From NCBI RefSeq assembly GCF_010548275.1, contig NZ_JAAGLT010000015.1, positions 147,695 through 211,694 of the forward strand: a DNA stretch of 64,000 nt, in the 5' to 3' direction. Source of the DNA: Streptomyces sp. SID12488. Its GTDB lineage: Bacteria > Actinomycetota > Actinomycetes > Streptomycetales > Streptomycetaceae. The first letter of the stretch is position 1, and every line of letters starts with the position of its first letter. This document shows, piece by piece, positions 52,310 to 59,368 of this stretch. The position numbers and the translations under genes were made by a program. The notes beneath the pieces were generated by a model that saw only the letters and a list, made by a program, of their open reading frames with translations, did no database searches and was not told where the DNA came from.

Positions 52310-53164
52310 GTGTTGACGCAGACCACCTCCCGGGTGCTCGACCCGGGCGACCTGGACGCCGCGCTCGCCGTCCTCGGCCGCGAGCCGGTCGCGAACGCCT
52401 TCGTGACGTCCCGTGTCCAGGTGGCAGGCCTCGACCCGTGGCGCCTCGGCGGCGAGATGTGGGGCTGGTACGAGGACGGCATGCTCACCAGCCTCTGCTA
52501 CGCGGGCGCCAACCTCGTCCCGATCTGCGCCACCCCGCGTGCCGTACGCGCCTTCGCCGACCGTGCCAGGCGAGCGGGCCGCCGCTGCTCCTCCATCGTG
52601 GGCCCCGCCGAAGCCACCACCCAGCTGTGGCGGCTGCTCGAACCGAGCTGGGGCCCGGCCCGTGAAGTCCGCCGCCACCAGCCCCTCATGGTCACCGACC
52701 GGCTGCCCGACCCCTCCCTCATCAGCCCGGATCCGTACGTCCGCCGCATCCTCAAGGAGGAGATGGAGACGATCATGCCGGCGTGCGTGGCGATGTTCAC
52801 CGAGGAGGTCGGAATCTCGCCACTCGCGGGCGACGGCGGCCTCCTCTACCAGGCCAGGGTCGCCGAACTGGTCGGCTCCGGCCGCTCCTTCGCCCGCCTC
52901 GACGAGCGCGGCAAGGTCGCCTTCAAGGCCGAGATCGGCGCCGCGACCTCGCAGGCCTGCCAGATCCAGGGCGTATGGGTGGCCCCCGAATACCGCGGCC
53001 AGGGCCTCGCCGCCCCAGGTATGGCCGCCGTACTGCGCTACGCCCTCACGGATGTGGCCCCGGTGGTCAGCCTGTATGTGAACGACTTCAACACCCCCGC
53101 CCGCCGGACATATCTGAGGGTGGGCTTCCAGGAAGTCGGAGCGTTCATGAGCGTCCTGTTCTGA
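52310..53164 (+). CDS. DUF4081-GNAT fusion acetyltransferase
   Basis: GTG 52310 behind GTGAGG gives 284 residues. The N-terminal half matches the DUF4081 arrangement (VLGREPVANAFVTSRV, GGEMWGWYEDGMLTSLCYAGANLVP). The C-terminal half is a GNAT domain with the acetyl-CoA segment GVWVAPEYRGQGLAAPGMA and the late VSLYVNDFNTPARRTYLRVGF. GNAT enzymes transfer acetyl groups to amines; the acceptor is unknown. It is conserved after ispG in Streptomyces as I recall it. Confidence 0.85.
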   Translation: MLTQTTSRVLDPGDLDAALAVLGREPVANAFVTSRVQVAGLDPWRLGGEMWGWYEDGMLTSLCYAGANLVPICATPRAVRAFADRARRAGRRCSSIVGPAEATTQLWRLLEPSWGPAREVRRHQPLMVTDRLPDPSLISPDPYVRRILKEEMETIMPACVAMFTEEVGISPLAGDGGLLYQARVAELVGSGRSFARLDERGKVAFKAEIGAATSQACQIQGVWVAPEYRGQGLAAPGMAAVLRYALTDVAPVVSLYVNDFNTPARRTYLRVGFQEVGAFMSVLF

Positions 53165-53291
53165 AGCGCCCCACCCGATGTCCGAGCGATCCGGACGATC
53201 CGAGTGATCCGAGTGATCCGGGGGTGTGCGGCTCAGCCACTTCCGGCCCGCGCCCCGCGAGGACACTCCGCACCCCCTGTAGTCTCCCGAC

Positions 53292-53867
53292 ATGCCGCGC
53301 TTCCCCGGTCAGGACCACCGTCACCGCCGCCCCCACGACGTGGTCGTCGGCCCCCTCGACCTCGCCGCCCGGGTCGACGAGGCGCTCGCCGTCCAGGCCG
53401 TGGCGTTCGGGCTCGGCGCCGACGAGGTCGCCGTACGCAGGCAGATCGTTCTGCGGCATCTGACCTACCCCGGCGCGCGCGCACTCGGCGCGACCACCCC
53501 GGAGGGACGGCTCGCCGGGTTCGTGTACGGCATGCCGAACGACCGTACGCACTGGTGGTCCACCGTCGTCGAGCCGTATCTGCGCCGACAGGGCCACGAC
53601 GCCTGGCTCGACGACTCCTTCGTGATCACCGAACTGCACGTCCACCCGACCTTCCAGAACATCGGCGTCGGCCGCGCCCTCATCACCGCCATCACCGACT
53701 CCGCCGCCGAACCCCGCTCGATTCTCTCCGCGATCGACACCGACAGCCCGGCCCGCGGCCTCTACCACTCCCTCGGCTACGAGGACCTGGCCCGCCAGGT
53801 CCTCTTCCCCAGCGCCCCCAAGCCGTACGCGGTGATGGGCGCCCCGCTCCCGTTGCGCCGCCGCTAG
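53292..53867 (+). CDS. GNAT-family acetyltransferase
   Basis: The 191-residue protein from ATG 53292 has the GNAT acetyl-CoA segment ELHVHPTFQNIGVGRALI and the C-terminal SPARGLYHSLGYEDL. An N-terminal basic His/Arg-rich stretch precedes the fold. The gene follows the first GNAT gene in the same direction, separated by about 125 bases containing GATCCGAGT-type short tandem repeats (53190-53222). Substrate unknown. Confidence 0.85.
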   Translation: MPRFPGQDHRHRRPHDVVVGPLDLAARVDEALAVQAVAFGLGADEVAVRRQIVLRHLTYPGARALGATTPEGRLAGFVYGMPNDRTHWWSTVVEPYLRRQGHDAWLDDSFVITELHVHPTFQNIGVGRALITAITDSAAEPRSILSAIDTDSPARGLYHSLGYEDLARQVLFPSAPKPYAVMGAPLPLRRR

Positions 53868-53958
53868 GAGCCGTCCGCCCGGGCGTACCGATTTCCACCG
53901 CCCCGCACCCCCCGGCTAACCTCCTGCCATCACCCTTAAGCAGCAGGAGTCGAGAATC

Positions 53959-55665
53959 ATGGCCCAGGCCCAGGTCCAGCGCATGTCCCGTTTGATGGTC
54001 AAGACACTGCGTGACGACCCCGCCGACGCCGAGGTGCTCAGCCACAAGCTGCTGGTCAGGGCCGGTTATGTGCGCCGTACCGCCGCCGGTCTGTGGTCCT
54101 GGCTGCCGCTCGGCAAGAAGGTTCTCGCGAACGTGGAGCGTGTCGTCCGCGAGGAGATGGACGCCATCGGCGCCCAGGAGGTCACGCTCCCCGCCCTGCT
54201 GCCGAGGGAGCCGTACGAGGCGACCGGCCGCTGGGAGGAGTACGGCCCCGAGCTGTTCCGCCTCAACGACCGCAAGGGCGGCGACTACCTCCTCGGCCCG
54301 ACCCACGAGGAGATCTTCACCCTCCTGGTCAAGGACCAGTGCACGTCCTACAAGGACCTGCCGGTGATCCTCTACCAGATCCAGAACAAGTACCGCGACG
54401 AGGCCCGCCCGCGCGCCGGCATCCTGCGTGGCCGCGAGTTCCTGATGAAGGACTCGTACTCCTTCGACACGGAGGACGAGGGCCTGGCCAAGTCGTACGC
54501 CCTGCACCGCGAGGCGTACCAGAAGATCTTCGCGCGTCTCGGCCTCGACTACCGCATCTGCGCCGCCACCGCGGGCGCCATGGGCGGCTCCAAGTCCGAG
54601 GAGTTCCTCGCCCCGGCCGCCGCCGGCGAGGACACCTTCGCCGACTGCCCCAACTGCGACTACGCCGCCAACACCGAGGCGATCACGTACGCGCTCCAGC
54701 CGGTGGACGGGTCGGCCGTCCCCGCCCTCGAAGAGATCCCCACCCCCGACACCCCGACCATCGAGACGCTCGCCGCGTACCTTGAGGTCGCCGCCTCCGC
54801 CACCCTCAAGAACCTCCTGGTCAAGGTGGACGGCGAGATCGTCGCGATCGGCGTCCCCGGCGACCGCGAGGTCGACCTGGGCAAGGTCGAGGCGCACTTC
54901 GCGCCCGCCGCCGTCGAACTCGTCACCGCCGAGGACTTCACGGGCCGCGACGACCTCGTACGCGGCTACGTCGGCCCGCAGGGCCTGGAGAAGGTCCGCT
55001 ACTTCGCCGACCCGCGCGTCGCCCCCGGCACCGCCTGGATCACCGGTGCCAACAAGGCGGGCCTGCACGCGAAGAACGTCGTCGCCGGCCGTGACTTCGA
55101 GGTCGACGGGTACATCGACTCCGTGGTCGTCCAGGAAGGCGACCCCTGCCCGGCCTGCGGCACCGGCCTCAAGCTGGACCGCGCCATCGAGATCGGCCAC
55201 ATCTTCCAGCTCGGCCGCAAGTACGCCGACGCCCTCGGCCTCGACGTCCTCGGCCAGCAGGGCAAGCCGGTCCGCGTGACCATGGGCTCGTACGGCATCG
55301 GGGTCTCCCGCGCGGTCGCGGCCCTCGCCGAGCAGCACGCCGACGAGCAGGGCCTGTGCTGGCCCAAGGAGATCGCCCCGGCCGACGTCCATGTCGTCGC
55401 CGCCGGCAAGGCACTCCAGATCGAACTGGCCCTCGACGTCTCCGACAAGCTGGCCGCGGCCGGCGCCCGCGTCCTGGTCGACGACCGCGCCGGCGTCTCC
55501 CCGGGCGTCAAGTTCACGGACGCCGAGCTGATCGGCGTACCGAAGATCCTGGTGGCGGGCCGCCGTTCGGCCGAGGGCGTCCTCGAACTGAAGGACCGCC
55601 GGACGGGCGAGCGCGAGGAACTGACGGTCGAGGAAGCGATCGCCCGACTGACCGCCACCGCCTGA
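53959..55665 (+). CDS. proS: Prolyl-tRNA synthetase
   Basis: The 568-residue class II synthetase starts at ATG 53959. Motif 2 region FRDEARPRAGILRGREFLMKD-type sequence (KYRDEARPRAGI, LRGREFLMKDSYSF) and motif 3 GSYGIGVSRAVAALAEQ are clear. Between them lies the bacterial editing (INS) domain, including TLKNLLVKVDGEIVAIGVPGDREV and DFTGRDDLVRGYVGPQGL. The C-terminal anticodon-binding domain includes VLVDDRAGVSPGVKFTDAELIG. It charges tRNA-Pro and clears mischarged Ala-tRNA. Confidence 0.95.
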   Translation: MAQAQVQRMSRLMVKTLRDDPADAEVLSHKLLVRAGYVRRTAAGLWSWLPLGKKVLANVERVVREEMDAIGAQEVTLPALLPREPYEATGRWEEYGPELFRLNDRKGGDYLLGPTHEEIFTLLVKDQCTSYKDLPVILYQIQNKYRDEARPRAGILRGREFLMKDSYSFDTEDEGLAKSYALHREAYQKIFARLGLDYRICAATAGAMGGSKSEEFLAPAAAGEDTFADCPNCDYAANTEAITYALQPVDGSAVPALEEIPTPDTPTIETLAAYLEVAASATLKNLLVKVDGEIVAIGVPGDREVDLGKVEAHFAPAAVELVTAEDFTGRDDLVRGYVGPQGLEKVRYFADPRVAPGTAWITGANKAGLHAKNVVAGRDFEVDGYIDSVVVQEGDPCPACGTGLKLDRAIEIGHIFQLGRKYADALGLDVLGQQGKPVRVTMGSYGIGVSRAVAALAEQHADEQGLCWPKEIAPADVHVVAAGKALQIELALDVSDKLAAAGARVLVDDRAGVSPGVKFTDAELIGVPKILVAGRRSAEGVLELKDRRTGEREELTVEEAIARLTATA

Positions 55666-55706
55666 CAACGCGCGTGATTTAAATCCGGCTCTCAGAGAGT
55701 TCTCGG

Positions 55707-55724
55707 GAGGCGTATGGACGCCTC
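55707..55724 (+). terminator. Short hairpin downstream of proS
   Basis: GAGGCG (55707-55712) pairs with CGCCTC (55719-55724) around TATGGA. It is flanked by two CTCTCAG direct repeats (55689-55695 and 55732-55738). It may be a proS terminator or part of a promoter region; no U-run follows, so termination is only tentative. Confidence 0.35.
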
Positions 55725-55738
55725 ACAGACTTCTCTCA

Positions 55739-55796
55739 GGCCGTTCCCCGAACGTAGGACGTGACACGGAGTCACATCCTATGGAGGGGAACGGCC
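55739..55796 (+). promoter_or_regulatory. Nested hairpin enclosing the start region of the flavinylation operon
   Basis: An outer stem pairs GGCCGTTCCCC (55739-55749) with GGGGAACGGCC (55786-55796), 11 perfect base pairs. An inner stem pairs TAGGACGTGAC (55755-55765) with GTCACATCCTA (55771-55781) at 10 of 11 positions around ACGGA. The outer 3' arm contains part of the GGAGGGG ribosome site and ends at the base before ATG 55797. In the folded RNA the ribosome site is hidden, suggesting control of translation by a ligand, protein or temperature. No known riboswitch consensus was recognised. Confidence 0.6.
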
Positions 55797-56165
55797 ATGA
55801 CGGTCAGGGAGCAGGAGCAGGGGCGGGGAGCCGCCGCTGCGGTTCGTAGAGGGATGCGGCGTACGGCGGCCGTGGCGGCGGCGGTCTCGCTGGCCGCAGC
55901 GGCCGGGGTGTTCGCCCTTGTCGGCACGATGGAGTCGGACGCGACGACGACCGCGACCAGCACCTCGGACTCGACGTCCAGTTCGAGCAGTAGTGCGGAC
56001 ACCAGCACGAGTACCGACACCAGTACTGACACCAGTACGGATACGGCGTCCTCGGACTCATCGAGCTCATCCGACTCCTCGTCCGCAGGCCTCCAGTCCT
56101 CCTCGGACGACCTGACCGCCTCGGACTCCAGCGGCTCCGCCGACTCCACCTCGGGGGCGTCGTGA
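55797..56165 (+). CDS. Small membrane-anchored Ser/Thr/Asp-rich protein, candidate ApbE flavinylation target
   Basis: ATG 55797 behind GGAGGGG gives 122 residues. A basic N terminus is followed by one membrane helix (about residues 24-43, Ala/Val/Leu), leaving about 78 residues of almost pure Ser, Thr, Asp and Ala outside the membrane. The last seven residues, D116-S-T-S-G-A-S122, match the ApbE target consensus D-x-x-(S/T)-G-A-(T/S). A weaker match, D48-A-T-T-T-A-T54, lies just after the helix. The stop codon overlaps the apbE start (TGATG). No FMN-binding domain is present, unlike known ApbE substrates. I infer an unfolded carrier of one or two covalent flavins; a simple wall-spanning spacer is the alternative. 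Confidence 0.75.
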   Translation: MTVREQEQGRGAAAAVRRGMRRTAAVAAAVSLAAAAGVFALVGTMESDATTTATSTSDSTSSSSSSADTSTSTDTSTDTSTDTASSDSSSSSDSSSAGLQSSSDDLTASDSSGSADSTSGAS

Positions 56166-57244
56166 TGACCACCGCCGTCCGCCCCGCGGCCGCCGCCGAC
56201 TGGCGTGCCCTCGGAACCAGCGTCCGGCTCGTCACCACCGACCCGACGATGCTGGGCTCCTGCAACCTGCTCCTGGCCCGCCGGCTGGCCGAGGTCGACG
56301 CCACCTGCAGCCGCTTCCGCGCCGACTCCGAACTCTCCGCCCTGGACGACAGCGACGGGCGCCCGACCCGGGTCAGCCCGCTGCTCGCCGAGGCCCTGGC
56401 GGTGGCGCTGCGCGCGGCCGAGGCGACCGACGGCGCCGTGGACCCGACGATCGGATCGGCGCTGGAAGCGCTCGGCTACGACCGCGACTTCACCCTCGTC
56501 CAGGAGGACGACCGCCCGGTACGGCTCGCCGTGCGGCGCGTCCCCGGCTGGCGCCGGATACACCTGGACCGCGCGACCGGCACGGTCACCGTCCCGACCG
56601 GCATCCGTCTCGACCTGGGCGCCACCGCGAAGGCCTGGGCGGCCGACCGGGCCGCGCGAACGCTCGCCCGGACCGCCGGCTGCGGAGTCCTGGTGAGCCT
56701 CGGCGGCGACACGGCTGTCGCGGGCGACCCCCCGGCGGGCGGCTGGCGCATCCGCGTCCAGGACGTCACCGGCCCGACGGAGGAACCGCCCGCCCAGGGT
56801 CCGTACGCCACCATCGGCCTCCACAGCGGCGGCCTCGCCACCTCCGGCACGGCCGCCCGCCACTGGCGCCGGGGCGAGCACACCCTCCACCACATCATCG
56901 ATCCGAACACCGGCCTCCCCGCCCGTACCCCCTGGCGCACGGTCTCCGTGGCGGCGGCCAACTGCGCCGACGCCAACGCGGCGACCACGGCGGCCCTGGT
57001 GAAGGGGAGGGGCGCGGAACGCTGGCTGACGGGACTGGGCCTCCCGGCACGATTGGTGGCGGGAGACGGGACGGTAGTGACGACACCGGGCTGGCCGGCC
57101 TCGCTTCCTGGCCAGGGGCGGGCACATTCAGCCCGTCCGGCGATTGAGGACGAGGCCGTCCAGGCCGAAGGGGGGCCTGGGGGCACAGCCTCCAGCACGA
57201 CCCGCACGACTCGTACCGCCACACCCCCGGAGGGACCCGCATGA
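56165..57244 (+). CDS. apbE: FAD:protein FMN transferase (ApbE)
   Basis: ATG 56165 (or GTG 56162) gives about 359 residues. ApbE features are the N-terminal LGTSVRLV, ATDGAVDPTIGSALEALGYD, DLGATAKAWAADRAA, VSLGGDTAVAG, LHSGGLATSG and the metal-binding HIIDPNTGLPA. It moves FMN from FAD to a Ser/Thr hydroxyl of a target protein. No signal peptide is obvious, which raises the question of whether it acts inside before export or on a substrate tail kept cytoplasmic. The last 50 residues (from about GQGRAHSARPAIEDEA) are encoded by a degenerate dispersed repeat and are not part of the family fold. It overlaps both neighbouring genes. Confidence 0.9.
   Translation: MTTAVRPAAAADWRALGTSVRLVTTDPTMLGSCNLLLARRLAEVDATCSRFRADSELSALDDSDGRPTRVSPLLAEALAVALRAAEATDGAVDPTIGSALEALGYDRDFTLVQEDDRPVRLAVRRVPGWRRIHLDRATGTVTVPTGIRLDLGATAKAWAADRAARTLARTAGCGVLVSLGGDTAVAGDPPAGGWRIRVQDVTGPTEEPPAQGPYATIGLHSGGLATSGTAARHWRRGEHTLHHIIDPNTGLPARTPWRTVSVAAANCADANAATTAALVKGRGAERWLTGLGLPARLVAGDGTVVTTPGWPASLPGQGRAHSARPAIEDEAVQAEGGPGGTASSTTRTTRTATPPEGPA
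57127..57196. repeat. Degenerate family A repeat inside the 3' end of apbE
   Basis: CAGCCCGTCCGGCGATTGAG and the imperfect stem CTGGGGGCACAGCCTCCAG reproduce the noncoding repeat seen at 52120-52190. Here it is read in frame as the C-terminal tail of ApbE. The stem has lost perfect pairing, as expected if translation has replaced any termination function. Confidence 0.7.
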
Positions 57245-57834
57245 CCTCCGAAACCCTCTGGTACGCCAACCGCGCGACAGGCGCCGTATGCCTGGTCCTC
57301 TTCACCGTCGTCGTCCTGCTGGGCGTCGCCGTGAGACTGCGAGCCAGACTCCCCGGTCTGCCCAGATTCGGCACCGTGGCACTCCACCGCGCCCTATCCC
57401 TCTCCGCCACCGCCTTCCTCGTGCTCCACATAGCCGCCGCGGTGATCGACGGCTACGTCGACATCACACCCCTCGACGTCCTCGTCCCCTTCGTCTCCGA
57501 CTACCAGCCACTCTGGCTGGGCCTCGGCACGGTCGCCCTCGACCTGATGCTCGCCGTACTGGTCACCAGCCTCCTGCGCGCCCGCCTCGGCCACCGCACC
57601 TGGCGTGCCGTGCACTGGCTCGCGTACGTCTCCTGGCCGGTCGCCCTCGTCCACGGCATCGGCATCGGCACGGACACCGGCGCCGACTGGATGACTTGGC
57701 TGACCGTGTCCTGCGTCGCCGCCGTACTCACCGCCTTCGGCATCCGCACGGCCTACGCCGCACGCGCCTCCCGCCGGACCCCGGCAGCCCTGCTCCACAC
57801 ACCGGAACGCACGCTCGAAGGGGCCCGCTCATGA
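57241..57834 (+). CDS. Membrane haem protein, ferric-reductase-like transmembrane family
   Basis: The 197-residue protein overlaps the apbE stop (ATGA). It has about five or six hydrophobic helices. Four histidines are placed in two pairs on helices: VALHRALS, FLVLHIAAAV, WRAVHWLAYV and PVALVHGIGIG. This is the bis-haem pattern of ferric-reductase-like/cytochrome b proteins. No FAD/NAD domain is fused, so electrons probably come from the NuoF-like protein and ferredoxin encoded next. It would carry them across the membrane to the flavinylated partner outside. Confidence 0.85.
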   Translation: MTSETLWYANRATGAVCLVLFTVVVLLGVAVRLRARLPGLPRFGTVALHRALSLSATAFLVLHIAAAVIDGYVDITPLDVLVPFVSDYQPLWLGLGTVALDLMLAVLVTSLLRARLGHRTWRAVHWLAYVSWPVALVHGIGIGTDTGADWMTWLTVSCVAAVLTAFGIRTAYAARASRRTPAALLHTPERTLEGARS

Positions 57835-59051
57835 CCGCCACGTACACCGAGGTCCTCATGTCGCCCCGCCTCCTGGCCCCCGGGGGCGCCCCGGCTGACT
57901 TCACCACCCACGAGCAGCGCTACGGGCCCGTCTCGTACGGCAGTCCACCTCAACTCCTGCAGTCCGTCGCCGAGTCGGGCCTCACCGGCCGCGGCGGAGC
58001 CGCCTTCGCCACGTACCGAAAACTCGTCTCCGTGGCCGACACCGGACGCCGGACCGGCCGTGCCCCGGTGGTCGTCGCCAACGGTGCCGAGGGGGAGCCC
58101 GCGAGCCGCAAGGACAAGACGCTGCTGCATCTCTCGCCCCATCTCGTCCTGGACGGGCTCCAGTTGGCGGCCGAGGCGGTCGGTGCCGGGGAGGCGTACC
58201 TCGCGGTGGAGGCGGGCGCGAGCTATCTGGAGGCGGCCCTCGCCGAACGCCGTCGGGACCCGTTGTCCGTCAAGGTCGTCCGGGTTCCCCGGCGGTTCCT
58301 GTCCGGCCAGTCCTCCGCCCTCGCCTCGTACGTCTCCGGTGGCGCGGCCCTTCCGCGGCATCAGCGCCCGCCGGTGCGGGAACGCGGAGTGCACCGGGCC
58401 CCCACCCTCGTCCAGAACGTCGAGACCCTGGCCCACCTGGCGCTGATCGCCCGTTACGGCGCCAGCTGGTTCCGGGCCGCCGGGACGCCGTCGGAACCCG
58501 GCAGCGCGCTGTGCACGGTGCATGTGCCCGGGCGCGAAGTGCGGGTCGTCGAGGCCCCGTTCGGGATGCCGATCGGCAGGCTGCTGCCACTGGGTCCCAC
58601 GGGTGCGGTCCTCGTCGGCGGCTATCACGGCACCTGGATCCCGGCGTCGGAGGCAGCCCAACTCCCGCTGAGCGCCGCCGATTTGGGCGCGGGCGTGCTC
58701 GCCGTACTGCCCGCCGACCACTGTGGCCTCGCCGAAACCGCCCGTGTCCTGCGGTACTTGGCGCTGGAGTCGGCAGGCCGGTGCGGCCCCTGTCTCAACG
58801 GCCTGCCCCGGATCGCCGCCGCCTTCCAGACCCTGGCCGCCCCCGGTCCTCAGGGCACGATCCGCGCGGACGTCGCCCGCTGGGTCGGCCTCGTCGAAGG
58901 GCGCGGCGCCTGCCACCATCCCGACGGCACGGTCCGCCTGGTCCGCTCGGCCCTGACCACCTTCGCCGCCGAACTCGACGCCCACGCGACCGGCTACTGC
59001 ACGGCGACGGACGCGACCCCGCTGCTGCCCGTCCCCAACGAGAGGAGCTGA
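57831..59051 (+). CDS. NuoF-like NADH-binding flavoprotein with an incomplete Fe-S motif
   Basis: ATG 57831 overlaps the previous stop and gives 406 residues. The FMN/NADH region of NuoF is clear (GLTGRGGAAFATYRKL, VVANGAEGEPASRKDKTLL, TLVQNVETLAHLALIARYG), followed by a SLBB-like region (GMPIGRLLPLG). In NuoF the cluster is held by a C-x2-C-x2-C motif plus a distant Cys. Here it reads S-A315-G-R-C318-G-P-C321 with C361 later, so the first ligand is alanine. The cluster may be absent, three-iron, or completed by another residue. It likely oxidises NAD(P)H and passes electrons to the ferredoxin or membrane haem protein. The upstream flank to 57144 is a chance open frame. Confidence 0.85.
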   Translation: MTATYTEVLMSPRLLAPGGAPADFTTHEQRYGPVSYGSPPQLLQSVAESGLTGRGGAAFATYRKLVSVADTGRRTGRAPVVVANGAEGEPASRKDKTLLHLSPHLVLDGLQLAAEAVGAGEAYLAVEAGASYLEAALAERRRDPLSVKVVRVPRRFLSGQSSALASYVSGGAALPRHQRPPVRERGVHRAPTLVQNVETLAHLALIARYGASWFRAAGTPSEPGSALCTVHVPGREVRVVEAPFGMPIGRLLPLGPTGAVLVGGYHGTWIPASEAAQLPLSAADLGAGVLAVLPADHCGLAETARVLRYLALESAGRCGPCLNGLPRIAAAFQTLAAPGPQGTIRADVARWVGLVEGRGACHHPDGTVRLVRSALTTFAAELDAHATGYCTATDATPLLPVPNERS

Positions 59052-59052
59052 C

Positions 59053-59268
59053 ATGCCCCAGAGCCAGGAAACGACGACGATCGACATCGACTGGACGTCC
59101 TGCAAGGGCCACGGCCTGTGCGCGGAACTCCTTCCGGAACACATCACCTTGGACGAATGGGGCTACCCACTGGTCGACGGCACCCCGATCTCCGCCCGCA
59201 CAGTGAAACGAGCCCGCAGAGCGGCGACCGACTGCCCTGTCCTGGCCCTCAAACTCACGGCCAGGTGA
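59053..59268 (+). CDS. Small ferredoxin with C-x2-H-x2-C motif
   Basis: The 71-residue protein begins directly after the NuoF-like stop. C17-K-G-H20-G-L-C23 and C61-P form the three-cysteine pattern C-x2-H-x2-C-(x)n-C-P of actinobacterial 3Fe-4S (or atypical 4Fe-4S) ferredoxins, often partners of cytochromes P450. Here no P450 is present, so the likely partners are the NuoF-like flavoprotein and the haem membrane protein. It is the last gene of the five-gene operon; a family B repeat follows. Confidence 0.88.
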   Translation: MPQSQETTTIDIDWTSCKGHGLCAELLPEHITLDEWGYPLVDGTPISARTVKRARRAATDCPVLALKLTAR

Positions 59269-59278
59269 AGCGCCTTTT

Positions 59279-59345
59279 CAGGGGCGCGAGGCTGTATCGA
59301 TGTGCGGCTCCGCCGCGTGGGCGCGACCAGCCACGACGCACCCGC
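59279..59345. repeat. Dispersed repeat, family B, inverted copy
   Basis: On the minus strand it reads CGCGCCCACGCGGCGGAGCC followed by ACATCGATACAGCC, matching the block at 31206-31275 apart from a few substitutions and one indel. It separates the ferredoxin gene from the convergent kinase-like gene. Confidence 0.7.
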
Positions 59346-59368
59346 AGCCGACAACGAGACCGAATACC

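Noticed and set aside
59053..59268. Ferredoxin as partner of a cytochrome P450
   Set aside because: No P450 gene is in the window; operon coupling to the NuoF-like and haem proteins gives a better context.
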